A stretch of DNA of 64,000 bases from Candidatus Binatia bacterium (GTDB lineage Bacteria > Vulcanimicrobiota > Vulcanimicrobiia > Vulcanimicrobiales > Vulcanimicrobiaceae). Location of the stretch: assembly GCA_035544215.1 (NCBI GenBank), contig DATKHY010000007.1, positions 682,001 to 746,000 of the forward strand, written 5' to 3'. Every line of letters begins with the position of its first letter. Within the stretch, counting starts at the first letter, position 1. Below, one piece after another: positions 50,272 to 59,249 of this stretch. The notes below the pieces were generated by a model. It saw only the letters and a list, made by a program, of their open reading frames with translations. It did not search any database and was not told the origin of the DNA. Both the position numbers and the translations under genes were made by a program.

Positions 50272-51807
50272 ATGCTCTCCCTGTCCTTTTCGGCCGCGAT
50301 GCTCGGCATCGAGGGCTATGTCGTGCGCGTCGAAGCGGACAGTGCGCCGGGCACGCCGGGCTTCCTGATCATCGGGCTTCCCGATCGTGCGCTCGGCGAA
50401 GCGCGCGAGCGCGTCCGCGCCGCGATTCTCAACTCGGGGTTCGCTTATCCGGCAGGGCGGCTGCTGGTCAACCTATCGCCGGCGGACGTTCGCAAGGGCG
50501 GCCCGGCGTTCGATCTCGCGATCGCTCTCGCGTTGATGGGAATCGACGAACAGGTCGAGCACGCCGCGCTGCGCGACTTCATCGCGCTGGGCGAGCTCGC
50601 GTTGGACGGCAAGCTGCAACCGGTCGGCGGGATTCTCCCAATGGTGCTGGGCGCGCGTAGCGCCGGCTTCACCAAGCTGATCGTTCCCGCCGGCAACTCC
50701 GACGAGGCCGCTTTGGTCGCCGGCGTCGAGCTCTACGCCGTCGATTCGCTCCAAGCCGCGGTCGCCGTTATGTGCGGCCACGGCGCGAAGTGGCGCAAAC
50801 GCACGGCGGATCCGATGCTCGAGCCCGCCGACGAGATCGTGCACGGCGATTTGGCCGACGTGCGCGGCCAGCTCGCGGCCAAGCGCGCGCTCGAGATCGC
50901 GGCGGCCGGCGGCCACAATCTGCTGCTCGTGGGCCCGCCCGGTTGCGGAAAGACGATGCTCGCGCGGCGGTTGCCGTCGATTCTGCCCGCGATGTCGCCG
51001 CACGAGGCGCTCGAGGTGACGAAGATTTACAGCGTCGCGGGCCTGCTGCTCGGCCGCGCCGGCATCGTTCGCGCACGGCCTTTTCGCTTTCCGCATCACA
51101 CGATCAGCCAAACCGCGCTGGTCGGCGGCGGTGCGCTCGTCAAGCCCGGCGAGATCTCGCTCGCGCATCACGGCGTGCTCTTCCTCGACGAGTTTCCCGA
51201 GTTCACACGCAGCGCGATCGAGGTGATGCGCCAGCCGCTCGAGGAGGGCACGGTCACGATCGCGCGCGCCGCGGGCACATTTACGTATCCCGCGCGCTTT
51301 CAGCTCGTCGCGTCGATGAATCCCTGTCCGTGCGGCTATCGCGGCACGCGCAGCGCCGAGTGCCGGTGCGACGACGCGATGGTCGCGAAGTACGTCAGCA
51401 AGCTATCCGGACCGTTGTTGGATCGCATCGACCTGCAGATCGAAATAGCGCGCGTCCCGTTCGACGATATGGTAGGCTACGAATCCGCGGAGCGCTCTGC
51501 GGTCATCCGGCAACGCGTCGTCGCGTCGCGCGACCGCCAAAGCCGGCGCTTCGCGGGATCGTCGCTGCTGTGCAACGCGGAGATTCCCGGCAACGCGATG
51601 CGCCGCTACTGCGCGCTCGACGACGCCGCGATGCGCCTGCTCGCGCATGCCAGCGCAAAGCGCCAGTTCTCGGCGCGCGCCCTTGATCGGATCGCGCGCG
51701 TCGCGCGGACCATCGCCGACCTCGCCGGCGACGACGCCATCGGCTCCGCGCATGTAGCGGAGGCGATCCAGTACCGCAGCCTGGAGCGTTTGGGCGCTGC
51801 GGCCTAA
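50272..51807 (+). CDS. comM: YifB/ComM family Mg-chelatase-like AAA ATPase
   Basis: 511 residues. The N-terminal Lon-like domain has GFLIIGLPDRALGEARERVRAAI. The central AAA domain has Walker A VGPPGCGKTMLARRLPSILP and Walker B VLFLDEFPEF; MNPCPCGYRGT carries zinc-like cysteines. ComM is a helicase for branch migration in natural transformation. Together with dprA in this window it points to competence-type DNA uptake. Confidence 0.94.
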   Translation: MLSLSFSAAMLGIEGYVVRVEADSAPGTPGFLIIGLPDRALGEARERVRAAILNSGFAYPAGRLLVNLSPADVRKGGPAFDLAIALALMGIDEQVEHAALRDFIALGELALDGKLQPVGGILPMVLGARSAGFTKLIVPAGNSDEAALVAGVELYAVDSLQAAVAVMCGHGAKWRKRTADPMLEPADEIVHGDLADVRGQLAAKRALEIAAAGGHNLLLVGPPGCGKTMLARRLPSILPAMSPHEALEVTKIYSVAGLLLGRAGIVRARPFRFPHHTISQTALVGGGALVKPGEISLAHHGVLFLDEFPEFTRSAIEVMRQPLEEGTVTIARAAGTFTYPARFQLVASMNPCPCGYRGTRSAECRCDDAMVAKYVSKLSGPLLDRIDLQIEIARVPFDDMVGYESAERSAVIRQRVVASRDRQSRRFAGSSLLCNAEIPGNAMRRYCALDDAAMRLLAHASAKRQFSARALDRIARVARTIADLAGDDAIGSAHVAEAIQYRSLERLGAAA

Positions 51808-51816
51808 GCGGAAAGA

Positions 51817-52662
51817 CTAGGCCGGTTCGAACTGCGGGATCGCGTCGCCGTCGAGGAACACGCTGAGCTCCCCTGGCGAGAACTGTAACCCGGCCCAAAA
51901 CTGGCCGAAGTCGCCGTAGCGCGCGCTTGCCTCGTCGAAACGCATCTCGTAGACGAGCTTCTTGAAGACCAGCGGATCGTCGGCATATAAGTCCACGCCC
52001 CACTCGAAGTCGTCGAAACCGATCGAACCGGAGATCACCTGTGTCACGCGCCCGTGATAGGAGCGCCCGACGACGCCGTGCTGGCTCATCATCTTGGCGC
52101 GGGCCTCGTATCCTAGGATGTACCAGTTCTGCACCTCGCCGCGGCGCTTGCTCATCGGATAGAAGCACTGATAGCGGCGAGCAGGTATCTTCGCCCATAG
52201 TCGCGGCGCGACGTACGGACTCTCGGCCTGTTTGCGCACGAGCTCGTCAAATGCGGCGATCCACTCGGGCGATTGCGGCGGGAGCCCGCGCTGATCGAGC
52301 TCGGCGTGAATCTTCGCCGTCGCGTCGTAGAGACCGAGCTCGAGAACCGAGACGTACGATCCGTGCGGCACGAGGAACTCGCGCAGCTCGAGCTTGTCGA
52401 CGAGCGTCTGCGCGTACGCCAGCCCGTCGAAGGTGCGTGCGTAGTGCGTCAACATGAGGTCGGCCTTATGACCGACGACCTGGGTCAGTCCGACGTCGCC
52501 CTCGTCGTTGCTCTTTAGATGGTCGAGAAGGTCGGCCGCATGACCGGCGTACTTGTTACGGCGTTTTTCGGGCAGCGCGTCCCACTGTCGCCGGTTGAAA
52601 GCGAACATCCGATGGAGAATCCACCATCCTTCCAGCGATTCGGGGACGTTCGGGTCGCGCAT
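51817..52662 (-). CDS. hemQ: Heme-dependent peroxidase/coproheme decarboxylase HemQ
   Basis: 281 residues of the chlorite dismutase-like family. YQCFYPMSKRR with the catalytic tyrosine region, MMSQHGVVGRSYHGRVTQVISG and SIGFDDFEWGVDLYADDP are diagnostic of HemQ. It converts coproheme to heme b, so the organism likely uses the coproporphyrin-dependent branch. With hemL it indicates heme biosynthesis. ATG chosen at MRDPNVPESLEG; a longer frame upstream is a shadow of panE. Confidence 0.9.
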   Translation of the reverse strand: MRDPNVPESLEGWWILHRMFAFNRRQWDALPEKRRNKYAGHAADLLDHLKSNDEGDVGLTQVVGHKADLMLTHYARTFDGLAYAQTLVDKLELREFLVPHGSYVSVLELGLYDATAKIHAELDQRGLPPQSPEWIAAFDELVRKQAESPYVAPRLWAKIPARRYQCFYPMSKRRGEVQNWYILGYEARAKMMSQHGVVGRSYHGRVTQVISGSIGFDDFEWGVDLYADDPLVFKKLVYEMRFDEASARYGDFGQFWAGLQFSPGELSVFLDGDAIPQFEPA

Positions 52663-52685
52663 AGCGTCTCTTGCTCGTGTTCGTT

Positions 52686-53660
52686 CTAGCTGCGGGCTAA
52701 CACTTTCGCGCGTTTGACTTCGGCTTCGACCTCCGCCTCGAGCCGGTCCGGCCGCTCGCGGTACTTCGCCCAGAGCGGGGGAGTGTGCGCGATGTCGTTG
52801 AGGACGCGCGCGTAGACCGCGTTGACCGGTGTCGGAACGCGGCGCTCGAGTCCGGCGGCGGCGACCGCTCCGTTGAGCACGTCGACTTCGGTCTGGGGCC
52901 GAGCGCGGCGCAGGTCGAGCAGGAGCGACGGCGGCTTCGTGCCGCGCGCCGACGCGATCGTGTGGGCCAGCAGGCCGCGCGAGACCGGACTGGGCAGGCT
53001 CGCGACGCCGAAAAGGGCCCGCACCGGATAGCGCGGCAGGTCGATGGGTTCGAGCCCAAGAGCGTGCATCACCGCGCGGACCTCGCGTATCATCCGAATC
53101 TCCAGCGTGAAGATGTTGTCGAAGTGCACGAACCGGTTCGGGAGGACGTTGAGGATCGCGCAGCTCGCGTTGGCGACGACGTTGAGCGCCAATTTGCTCC
53201 ATTTCAACGCGCGCCAGTCCTCGACGACCTTGACGGTTAGTCCGGTACTCGCAAACGTCGCGGCGAGCCAGTTGTATGCGTTCGATCCGATGGGTGCGAG
53301 CGCCAGGCCGCCGTCTTTAGCCGGGCGAGCGTTACCGTCGCGGTCACGATCGACCGGGGTCGTCAGCGCCGCCGCGACGACGTTGTCGGCGCCGAAGGCC
53401 TCGGCCAGGCGCTCCTCGTTGCCGACGCCGTTCTGAGGCGAGACGAACACGCACTTCTCCGGATAGGCGATCGCCTTGCGAAGCGTCTCGATCGCGCCGC
53501 CGGTGTCGTATGACTTCGTGGCCACGAGCGCAACGTCGGCGTCGTACGGCGTTACGGCGTCCAGCGAGCGCGGCGCGTACGCGACGTCGACGCCGACTCC
53601 GCGCAGCAGGTCGCCGACGTACGTTCCGACAGCGCCCTTCCCGACGATGTAGACGTTCAC
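52686..53660 (-). CDS. panE: 2-dehydropantoate 2-reductase
   Basis: 324 residues of the ApbA/PanE family. [19 protein letters not shown] is the NADPH-binding start, [17 protein letters not shown] and [16 protein letters not shown] carry the catalytic lysine region. It would make pantoate for coenzyme A. The GTG start overlaps dut stop (GTGA). Confidence 0.88.
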   Translation of the reverse strand: MNVYIVGKGAVGTYVGDLLRGVGVDVAYAPRSLDAVTPYDADVALVATKSYDTGGAIETLRKAIAYPEKCVFVSPQNGVGNEERLAEAFGADNVVAAALTTPVDRDRDGNARPAKDGGLALAPIGSNAYNWLAATFASTGLTVKVVEDWRALKWSKLALNVVANASCAILNVLPNRFVHFDNIFTLEIRMIREVRAVMHALGLEPIDLPRYPVRALFGVASLPSPVSRGLLAHTIASARGTKPPSLLLDLRRARPQTEVDVLNGAVAAAGLERRVPTPVNAVYARVLNDIAHTPPLWAKYRERPDRLEAEVEAEVKRAKVLARS

Positions 53661-54115
53661 GCGGAAACGCCCGTCGAGCCGAAGCCTCCGTCCCCCCGCG
53701 ACGTCGGCGGCAGCTCGTCCACCGCGTCGAAGCTCGCGCGCGAGACCGGCGCGACCACGATCTGCGCGATCCTATCGCCGCGCCGAACGACAAAAGGCTC
53801 GGTCCCGAAGTTTGCGAGCACGACGGCGAGCTCGCCGCGGTAGTCCGCGTCGATCGTTCCGGGCGAGTTCAAGCACGTGACGCCGTTGCGAATCGCAAGG
53901 CCGCTGCGCGGGCGAATCTGCGCCTCGTAACCCGGCGGGACCGCGATCGAGAAGCCGGTCGGAACCAGCGCGCGCGCTCCTGGCAACAGCGTGAGCAGTT
54001 CGCCGACGGCGGCGCACAGATCGGCGCCGGCTGCGTGCTCGCTCATGTATTGCGGCTGCGGCAGGCCTTCCCCGTGCGGCAGGCGCTGCAGCGCGACGCG
54101 GATCTCGGTCATCAC
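53657..54115 (-). CDS. dut: Deoxyuridine triphosphatase
   Basis: 152 residues. [30 protein letters not shown] and RGDRIAQ are trimeric dUTPase motifs and the C-terminal [10 protein letters not shown] arm closes the active site. It prevents uracil incorporation. It follows nrdR by ten bases and precedes panE. Confidence 0.94.
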   Translation of the reverse strand: MMTEIRVALQRLPHGEGLPQPQYMSEHAAGADLCAAVGELLTLLPGARALVPTGFSIAVPPGYEAQIRPRSGLAIRNGVTCLNSPGTIDADYRGELAVVLANFGTEPFVVRRGDRIAQIVVAPVSRASFDAVDELPPTSRGDGGFGSTGVSA

Positions 54116-54125
54116 TCGCGGTTCT

Positions 54126-54569
54126 CTAAAGCTGGGCCAGTTCTTCGCGGAAGCTTTCGATGTCGCGGAACGATCGATAGACGCTGGCGAAGCGAATATA
54201 GGCCACCGGATCCAGCTGGCGCAACGCTTCCATCAGCTTCTCCCCAACCAAGGCGGACGGCACCTCGCTCTCCCCGCGGGCGAAGAGCTCGCGCTCTAGG
54301 TCGGCGGCCACCGCTTCCATGCGGCTCGCGGAGATGGGCCGCTTCTCGCACGCCTTGCGCAGCCCAGCGAGGATCTTCTCACGGCTGTACTGTTCCCGGC
54401 GGCCGTCTTTCTTCACGACGAAGAGGCGGGGGGCTTCCATTCGCTCGTACGTGGTAAAGCGATGTTTGCAGCGCGGGTCCAGACACTCGCGCCGCCGGCG
54501 CACCACCGTTTCGTCGTCACGCGAGTCGACGACGCGCGTCTCGCTCTTGCGACAAGTAGGGCAAGTCAG
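54126..54569 (-). CDS. nrdR: Transcriptional repressor NrdR
   Basis: 147 residues. [15 protein letters not shown] and the ATP-cone ([24 protein letters not shown]) are typical of NrdR, repressor of ribonucleotide reductase genes. NrdR proteins start very close to the CPxC. Here the only start so placed is a CTG (LTCPTC), preceded at eight bases by GGAGAG. The conventional starts upstream lie inside the promoter. In the second zinc half, [10 protein letters not shown] has four residues between cysteines, where CxxC is usual. Confidence 0.9.
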   Translation of the reverse strand: MTCPTCRKSETRVVDSRDDETVVRRRRECLDPRCKHRFTTYERMEAPRLFVVKKDGRREQYSREKILAGLRKACEKRPISASRMEAVAADLERELFARGESEVPSALVGEKLMEALRQLDPVAYIRFASVYRSFRDIESFREELAQL

Positions 54570-54611
54570 CGGTAAGTCTCTCCACCCACGGCATATGTTG
54601 TGGGTGCACGT

Positions 54612-54641
54612 ATTATACGTTACTACGGGTGGGGAACGCAA
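54612..54641 (-). promoter_or_regulatory. Promoter of the nrdR operon
   Basis: TTGCGT and a perfect TATAAT, 18 bases apart, on the minus strand; a short leader with a CACCCAC/GTGGGTG hairpin follows before the ribosome site. It excludes upstream starts for nrdR. Confidence 0.65.
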
Positions 54642-54673
54642 AAAGGCCCAACGTGCGTCAGCACGTTGGCGCC
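54640..54673 (-). terminator. Terminator of the zinc-ribbon gene
   Basis: CCAACGTGC and GCACGTTGG form a nine-pair perfect stem with a GTCA loop, extended by GGC/GCC across a bulge; TTTTT follows on the minus strand. It abuts the nrdR promoter. Confidence 0.85.
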
Positions 54674-54698
54674 TTCAGGATTGCAGACCGGCCAGCGC

Positions 54699-54845
54699 TC
54701 AGGCGGCGCCGATTTTGAACATCTTGGTACCACAGACCGGGCACTTGCCCTCGGTCGCGGGGCGCCCGTTCTTCATCGTGATCTGAACCGCGTCTTTGAT
54801 CTCGCGCTTGGCCTTGCACTTGACGCAATACGCTTCTGCTGCCAA
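54699..54845 (-). CDS. 48-residue zinc-ribbon protein (DUF5679-like)
   Basis: MAAEAYCVKCKAKREIKDAV at the start and EGKCPVCGTKMFKIGAA at the end; the two CxxC pairs form a zinc ribbon with a central GRPAT turn. GGAGG lies eight bases before the TTG. Small proteins of this type are common in Chloroflexota and related phyla; function unknown. It is followed by a clear terminator. Confidence 0.85.
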   Translation of the reverse strand: MAAEAYCVKCKAKREIKDAVQITMKNGRPATEGKCPVCGTKMFKIGAA

Positions 54846-54951
54846 TTCCGGTACCTCCGTTGCGGCCTGGCTATTCCTTCGGGGGTTCCCGATTCCCCCC
54901 GGTCACCAATGCCGCTTGCCCTGCGCTCGGGCCCGCGTGAATGCACGCGCG

Positions 54952-55839
54952 ATGCGGAACCCGGCCTATCACACCCGGGAGGCCATCGCGGCGGCGCGGG
55001 CCGGCCGAGGCTTCGAGGCGGCAGCACCGGGCCTCTGGTGCTGCGGCGACCTGAGCGGCCTGGGGCGCACCTGCGTAGCGATAGTCGGCACGCGGGCCGC
55101 GACTCCATACGGCCGGAGGCTCGCCTTTGCGATCGCCGCCGAGCTGGGCCGGACCGGCTGCTGCGTCCTCTCCGGCCTGGCGCTGGGCATAGACGCGGCC
55201 GCCCACGAGGGAGCCTTGGAAGCGGAGGCACCCACGATCGGCGTCCTCGGCAGCGGCCACCACCAGTTCTTCCCGCGCCGCAACCGGCCGCTGGCGGAGC
55301 GCATCCTGGCGGCGGGCGGTGCGGTGCTGTCACCTTATCCGCCGGATCAGCCCGCCTTCCGCGGGCAGTTTCTGGAGCGTAACGGCGTCGTGGCCGCGCT
55401 AGCGGATGCCGTCCTCGTGATCGAGGCGCCCGCCCGCAGCGGCGCGCTCAACACGGCGGGCTGGGCCGCGGGACGGATCCCGGTGCTGGCCGTGCCGGGC
55501 GACGTCGACCGCAGGCACGTTCAGGGCTGCCTGGCGCTGATCCGCGACGGCGCGACCCTGGCACGCGACGCCGGGGACGTGCTAGAGGCGCTCGGGCACG
55601 CGCGGCCGGCGCCGATCGCGACCGCTCGGCGGGCGCCCGACGCCACGTCCAGCGCACTGCTGCGCGCGCTGGAGGGCGGCGCGACGGAGTTCGACGAGAT
55701 CGTCGCCGCGACCGGCGTGCCGGCTTCCGCAGCGCTCGCATCGCTCGCGCTGCTCGAGCTCGAGGGCGCGGTCGAGTCGCGCGGCGCCGCGCGTTACGCG
55801 CGAGTCGAAACTCCACTGGGCGGCGAACATCACATGTAA
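54952..55839 (+). CDS. dprA: DNA-processing protein DprA
   Basis: About 295 residues. VAIVGTRAATPYGRRLAFAI, LSGLALGIDAAAH, ERNGVVAALADAVLVIEAPARSGALNTA and AVPGDVDR form the DprA Rossmann-like domain, and a C-terminal winged helix (SALLRALEGGATEFDEIVAATG) is present. It loads RecA on transforming DNA. The ATG was chosen; an in-frame GTG 15 bases upstream (54937) is possible. The stop overlaps argS by one base. Confidence 0.92.
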   Translation: MRNPAYHTREAIAAARAGRGFEAAAPGLWCCGDLSGLGRTCVAIVGTRAATPYGRRLAFAIAAELGRTGCCVLSGLALGIDAAAHEGALEAEAPTIGVLGSGHHQFFPRRNRPLAERILAAGGAVLSPYPPDQPAFRGQFLERNGVVAALADAVLVIEAPARSGALNTAGWAAGRIPVLAVPGDVDRRHVQGCLALIRDGATLARDAGDVLEALGHARPAPIATARRAPDATSSALLRALEGGATEFDEIVAATGVPASAALASLALLELEGAVESRGAARYARVETPLGGEHHM

Positions 55840-57494
55840 TGGAGGTTGATGACGCGCTGCGCGCTTTTGCCGACGCCGTAACCGGCGTCGTTGCCGCAAA
55901 GTATCCCAACGCGGCTCCGGCCGTCGCCTTCGAAGCGCCGCGCCGTCCCGAGTTCGGCGACTTCTCCACGAACGTCGCGCTCACGCTGGCGAAAGCGGCA
56001 CGGCGCGCGCCGCAGGAGCTCGCGGCGGAGATCGTATGCGACGCAACGCGGCGCTCGCCCGAGCTCGAGCAACTCTTCAGCCGCATCGAACCGGTCGCCG
56101 GATTCATCAACCTGCGTCTTGCGCCGGCGATCTGGCACGCCGCGATCGCGCGTATTCTGCGCGAGGGAGAACGATTCGGCGAACGCCCCCGCAACGGCAA
56201 GCGCGTCTCGCTGGAGTTCGGCAGCGCGAACCCGACGGGACCGCTCGTCGTCGTGCAGGGCCGCTCGATGTCGATCGGTGCAACGCTCGCAAACGCGATG
56301 CGCTTTTGCGGTTACGACGTCTTCGTCGAATGGATCATCAACGACGCCGGCCGGCAGCTCGACGCACTCGGACGCTCCGTCTACGCGCGCTATCGCCAGC
56401 TCTTCGAGCCGTCCTATCCCTTCCCCGAGGAAGGCTATCCCGGTGAATACCTAATGCCGATCGCACAGCGAATTCGCGAACGCGACGGCGAACGATGGGT
56501 AAGCGCCGGCGAATCCGAGTGGCTGCTGTACTTCTCGAATTCCGCGCGCGACGAGATCGTCGCCGAACAGCAGCGCACGGCGCGACGCTTCGGCGTGGAG
56601 TACGACCGTTGGCAGAGCGAACGAGAGCTGCACGAGGCCGGCAAGGTGCGCGAGGGCGTCGACCGGCTGCGCGAGCTGGGCCTCACCTACGAGCAGGACG
56701 GCGCGCTCTTCTTTCGCGCGACGCGTTTCGCCGACGATAAGGACCGCGTCTTGCTGCGCGGCGACGGCCGTCCGACGTATTTTTGCATGGACGTGGCGTA
56801 TCACTATCAAAAGCTGCGCGACAGCGATCGCGTCGTCGACATCCTCGGCCCCGATCACCACGGGTACATCGAGCGCCTCAAGGGTCTGTCGGAGGCACTC
56901 GGATTTCCCGGCCGGCTGGAAGTCACGATCGCACAACAGGTCACGCTGATGCGCGGGAACGAGCAGGTCGGCATGAGCAAACGCGCCGGCGAGATCGTCA
57001 CGCTCGACGAGATCGTCGACGAGGTCGGAGTCGACGCCGCGCACTTCTTTTTCATCCTCCCGGCGGTCGAGTCGCCGCTGCAGTTCGATTTGAAGCTCGC
57101 CGTCGAGAAAGAGAACGAAAATCCCGTGTACTACGTGCAGTACGGTCACGCGCGAATCGCATCAGTCTTGCGCCGGGCCCTGCCGGACGACGTGCGCGCG
57201 GCCGAGACGGCTCCGCTCGCGCCGCTCGACCATCCGATGGAGATCGCGCTGGCTCGCCGGCTGGCCGAATTTCCGAAGGTCGTCGCCGGCGTCGTCGAAT
57301 ACCTCGCGCCGCACCGCCTGGCGCGCTACGCGCGCGACGTCGCCGCGGATTTTCATCAGTTCTACACCGAGTGCAAGATCTTGACGGAAGACGCACCGAT
57401 GCGGCAAGCGAGGATCGCGCTGTGCCTCGCCGCCAAGACCGTCCTGGCCCGAACGCTTTCACTCGCCGGCGTCAGCGCGCCGGATTCGATGTAA
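55839..57494 (+). CDS. argS: Arginyl-tRNA synthetase with altered HIGH motif
   Basis: 551 residues. Arginyl-specific N-terminal domain, FGSANPTGPLVVVQGRSMSIGA at the class I ATP site, DILGPDHHGYIERLKGL, VGMSKRAGEIVTLDEIVDEVG and a C-terminal DALR domain (YVQYGHARIASVLRRA, FHQFYTECKILTE). The normal HVGH of HIGH reads VVVQ, without either histidine, and the KMSK lysine is glycine (GMSK). A functional divergent clade is possible. It is the only argS seen here. Confidence 0.93.
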   Translation: MEVDDALRAFADAVTGVVAAKYPNAAPAVAFEAPRRPEFGDFSTNVALTLAKAARRAPQELAAEIVCDATRRSPELEQLFSRIEPVAGFINLRLAPAIWHAAIARILREGERFGERPRNGKRVSLEFGSANPTGPLVVVQGRSMSIGATLANAMRFCGYDVFVEWIINDAGRQLDALGRSVYARYRQLFEPSYPFPEEGYPGEYLMPIAQRIRERDGERWVSAGESEWLLYFSNSARDEIVAEQQRTARRFGVEYDRWQSERELHEAGKVREGVDRLRELGLTYEQDGALFFRATRFADDKDRVLLRGDGRPTYFCMDVAYHYQKLRDSDRVVDILGPDHHGYIERLKGLSEALGFPGRLEVTIAQQVTLMRGNEQVGMSKRAGEIVTLDEIVDEVGVDAAHFFFILPAVESPLQFDLKLAVEKENENPVYYVQYGHARIASVLRRALPDDVRAAETAPLAPLDHPMEIALARRLAEFPKVVAGVVEYLAPHRLARYARDVAADFHQFYTECKILTEDAPMRQARIALCLAAKTVLARTLSLAGVSAPDSM

Positions 57495-57507
57495 CGCTCG
57501 CACCATC

Positions 57508-59235
57508 GTGTCGGGAGTGCCGGCCGCGCTGTGGCTCCTCGGGCTCTTCGCGGCGGCTCCGGCGCTGCGCGACGACCAACGCTACGGTTTTGCCGACCGG
57601 CTGCGCGATGCGCTGATCCTCGGCGTCGCCATCCCGTTCGCGCTGGGTCTCGCAAACCTGCTCTATCCGGTCGCATGCTGGATCGTGCTCGCCGCGTGCC
57701 TGGCCGTCGCGTATTACCGCAACGCCGCGTGGCGCCCCGCGCGTCTCGCGCAAGCGCCGGCCCCCCCGTATCTGTTGATCGGCGCACTGGTCGCGGTGTC
57801 GTGGCCGCAGCTCATGCGCCCGCTGCTGGACGGCGACTCGCTCTCATACCATCTCCCCAGCGCGGCGTCATGGATTCAAAACCACTCGCTCTGGGCCACT
57901 ACGGCGCGGTATTGGTGGTACCCGCCCGCATCCGAGCTCTTCGCAAGCGCGCTCTACGCCGTCGGCGGCGCGTTCGCTCTGCCCTGGTGCGGCTTCAGCG
58001 CGCTGGCGTTGCTCGGCTTTCGCGTCGCCGCGTGGGCGCGCGAGGACGGCGCGCCGCCGCTGCTCGCCGACGCGCTTGCCGCATGCGCCGTTACCGCGTA
58101 TCCGCTCGCGATCCAAGCCGGGACGCTGCAGAACGACGTCTGGCTGGCGGCGTTCTGGCTCGAGACGCTTTGGCTGCTGCGCGCGGTGCGGCAGCCCGCG
58201 ACGGCGATGCCCGTCGCGGCCGCGACGGCGCTGATTAAGCCGCAGGGCTGGCTCTTGACCGCGCTCGCACTGATCGCGTCGCGAGCGCCCGTGCGCGTAT
58301 GGCTCGCGGCAGGCGGCGCGGTCGGGCTATGGCTCGTTCACGACGCGCTCTTGTGGAACCGCGCCGTCGTTGCGCCGGCGAGCGCGGTGACGGGCACCTT
58401 GTTCGGGTCGACGATCCTCGCGCACGGCGTGCCGGCGCTGGCGTTGCTCGATCGCGTCGCTCTGGCGGCGTCGCCGTTCGCGGTCGTGGCGTTCTGCGCG
58501 GCACTGCTCGGACCGGTCGTCGCCGAGGACCGACGCGTGGGATGGGCGGCGCTCGGCTCCGCGCTGCTCTTCTTCGTGCTGCCATTCGGCTACAGCACGT
58601 GGGTCGCGCAGCTCGCCACCGGCGCGTCGTTGCGCTTCGCGGCGCCGGCGGTCGCGGCCGGCGCCGTGATCCTGACGCGTCCGGCGCGCGGACTCAGCGG
58701 CATTGCGAGCGCGCTGCTGATCTTGTCGGCGCTCTACGGCGTGTGGATCGTGTTCGCGATCTTCTGGAATGACGGGCTCACGCGCATCGCTCTGCCGGTC
58801 GCGCTCCTCGCGGTCGCGCTCGCGGCCGCGGCGCATCGCCGGTGCGTCGCGTGGCCGTACGCGGTCGCGTTCGGCGTCACGGTGGTCGCGACAACCTATC
58901 TCGGCGCGCGCCATCCACTCGACTATTACGCGGACGCGCTGCGCGTCGGGACGACGACGCCTGGGATTTACCGCTGGATCGAAACGCATCGGCCGGCGGC
59001 GCTCGGCGGAGTCGGGATGCGCATCGGCGTCGTGAACGTCGTCTCGCCGGAGACTCGCACGGTCGACCTTTCCGACGACGGCGCGTGCGCTCAGGCGCGC
59101 CGCGACGACGCGCTGCTGGCTGCGGTAGCCGACAACGACCTGCCGCCGGCGATAAACGCGCAGCGCATGCGCCGCGCGCGCGCATGCGGCACCGTGCTGT
59201 ACGACGACGGCATCGCTGTAGTCGCGCAACCCTAA
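57508..59235 (+). CDS. GT-C-type membrane glycosyltransferase-like protein
   Basis: 575 residues, roughly eleven to twelve helices. An early periplasmic loop with DGDSLSYHLPSAASWIQNHSLW carries the Asp and Tyr-His of many GT-C enzymes. The rest is strongly hydrophobic, with a soluble C-terminal 60 residues. The donor would be a polyprenyl-sugar. Annotated by fold and motif only. Confidence 0.6.
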   Translation: MSGVPAALWLLGLFAAAPALRDDQRYGFADRLRDALILGVAIPFALGLANLLYPVACWIVLAACLAVAYYRNAAWRPARLAQAPAPPYLLIGALVAVSWPQLMRPLLDGDSLSYHLPSAASWIQNHSLWATTARYWWYPPASELFASALYAVGGAFALPWCGFSALALLGFRVAAWAREDGAPPLLADALAACAVTAYPLAIQAGTLQNDVWLAAFWLETLWLLRAVRQPATAMPVAAATALIKPQGWLLTALALIASRAPVRVWLAAGGAVGLWLVHDALLWNRAVVAPASAVTGTLFGSTILAHGVPALALLDRVALAASPFAVVAFCAALLGPVVAEDRRVGWAALGSALLFFVLPFGYSTWVAQLATGASLRFAAPAVAAGAVILTRPARGLSGIASALLILSALYGVWIVFAIFWNDGLTRIALPVALLAVALAAAAHRRCVAWPYAVAFGVTVVATTYLGARHPLDYYADALRVGTTTPGIYRWIETHRPAALGGVGMRIGVVNVVSPETRTVDLSDDGACAQARRDDALLAAVADNDLPPAINAQRMRRARACGTVLYDDGIAVVAQP

Positions 59236-59249
59236 GACGTGACCGCGTG

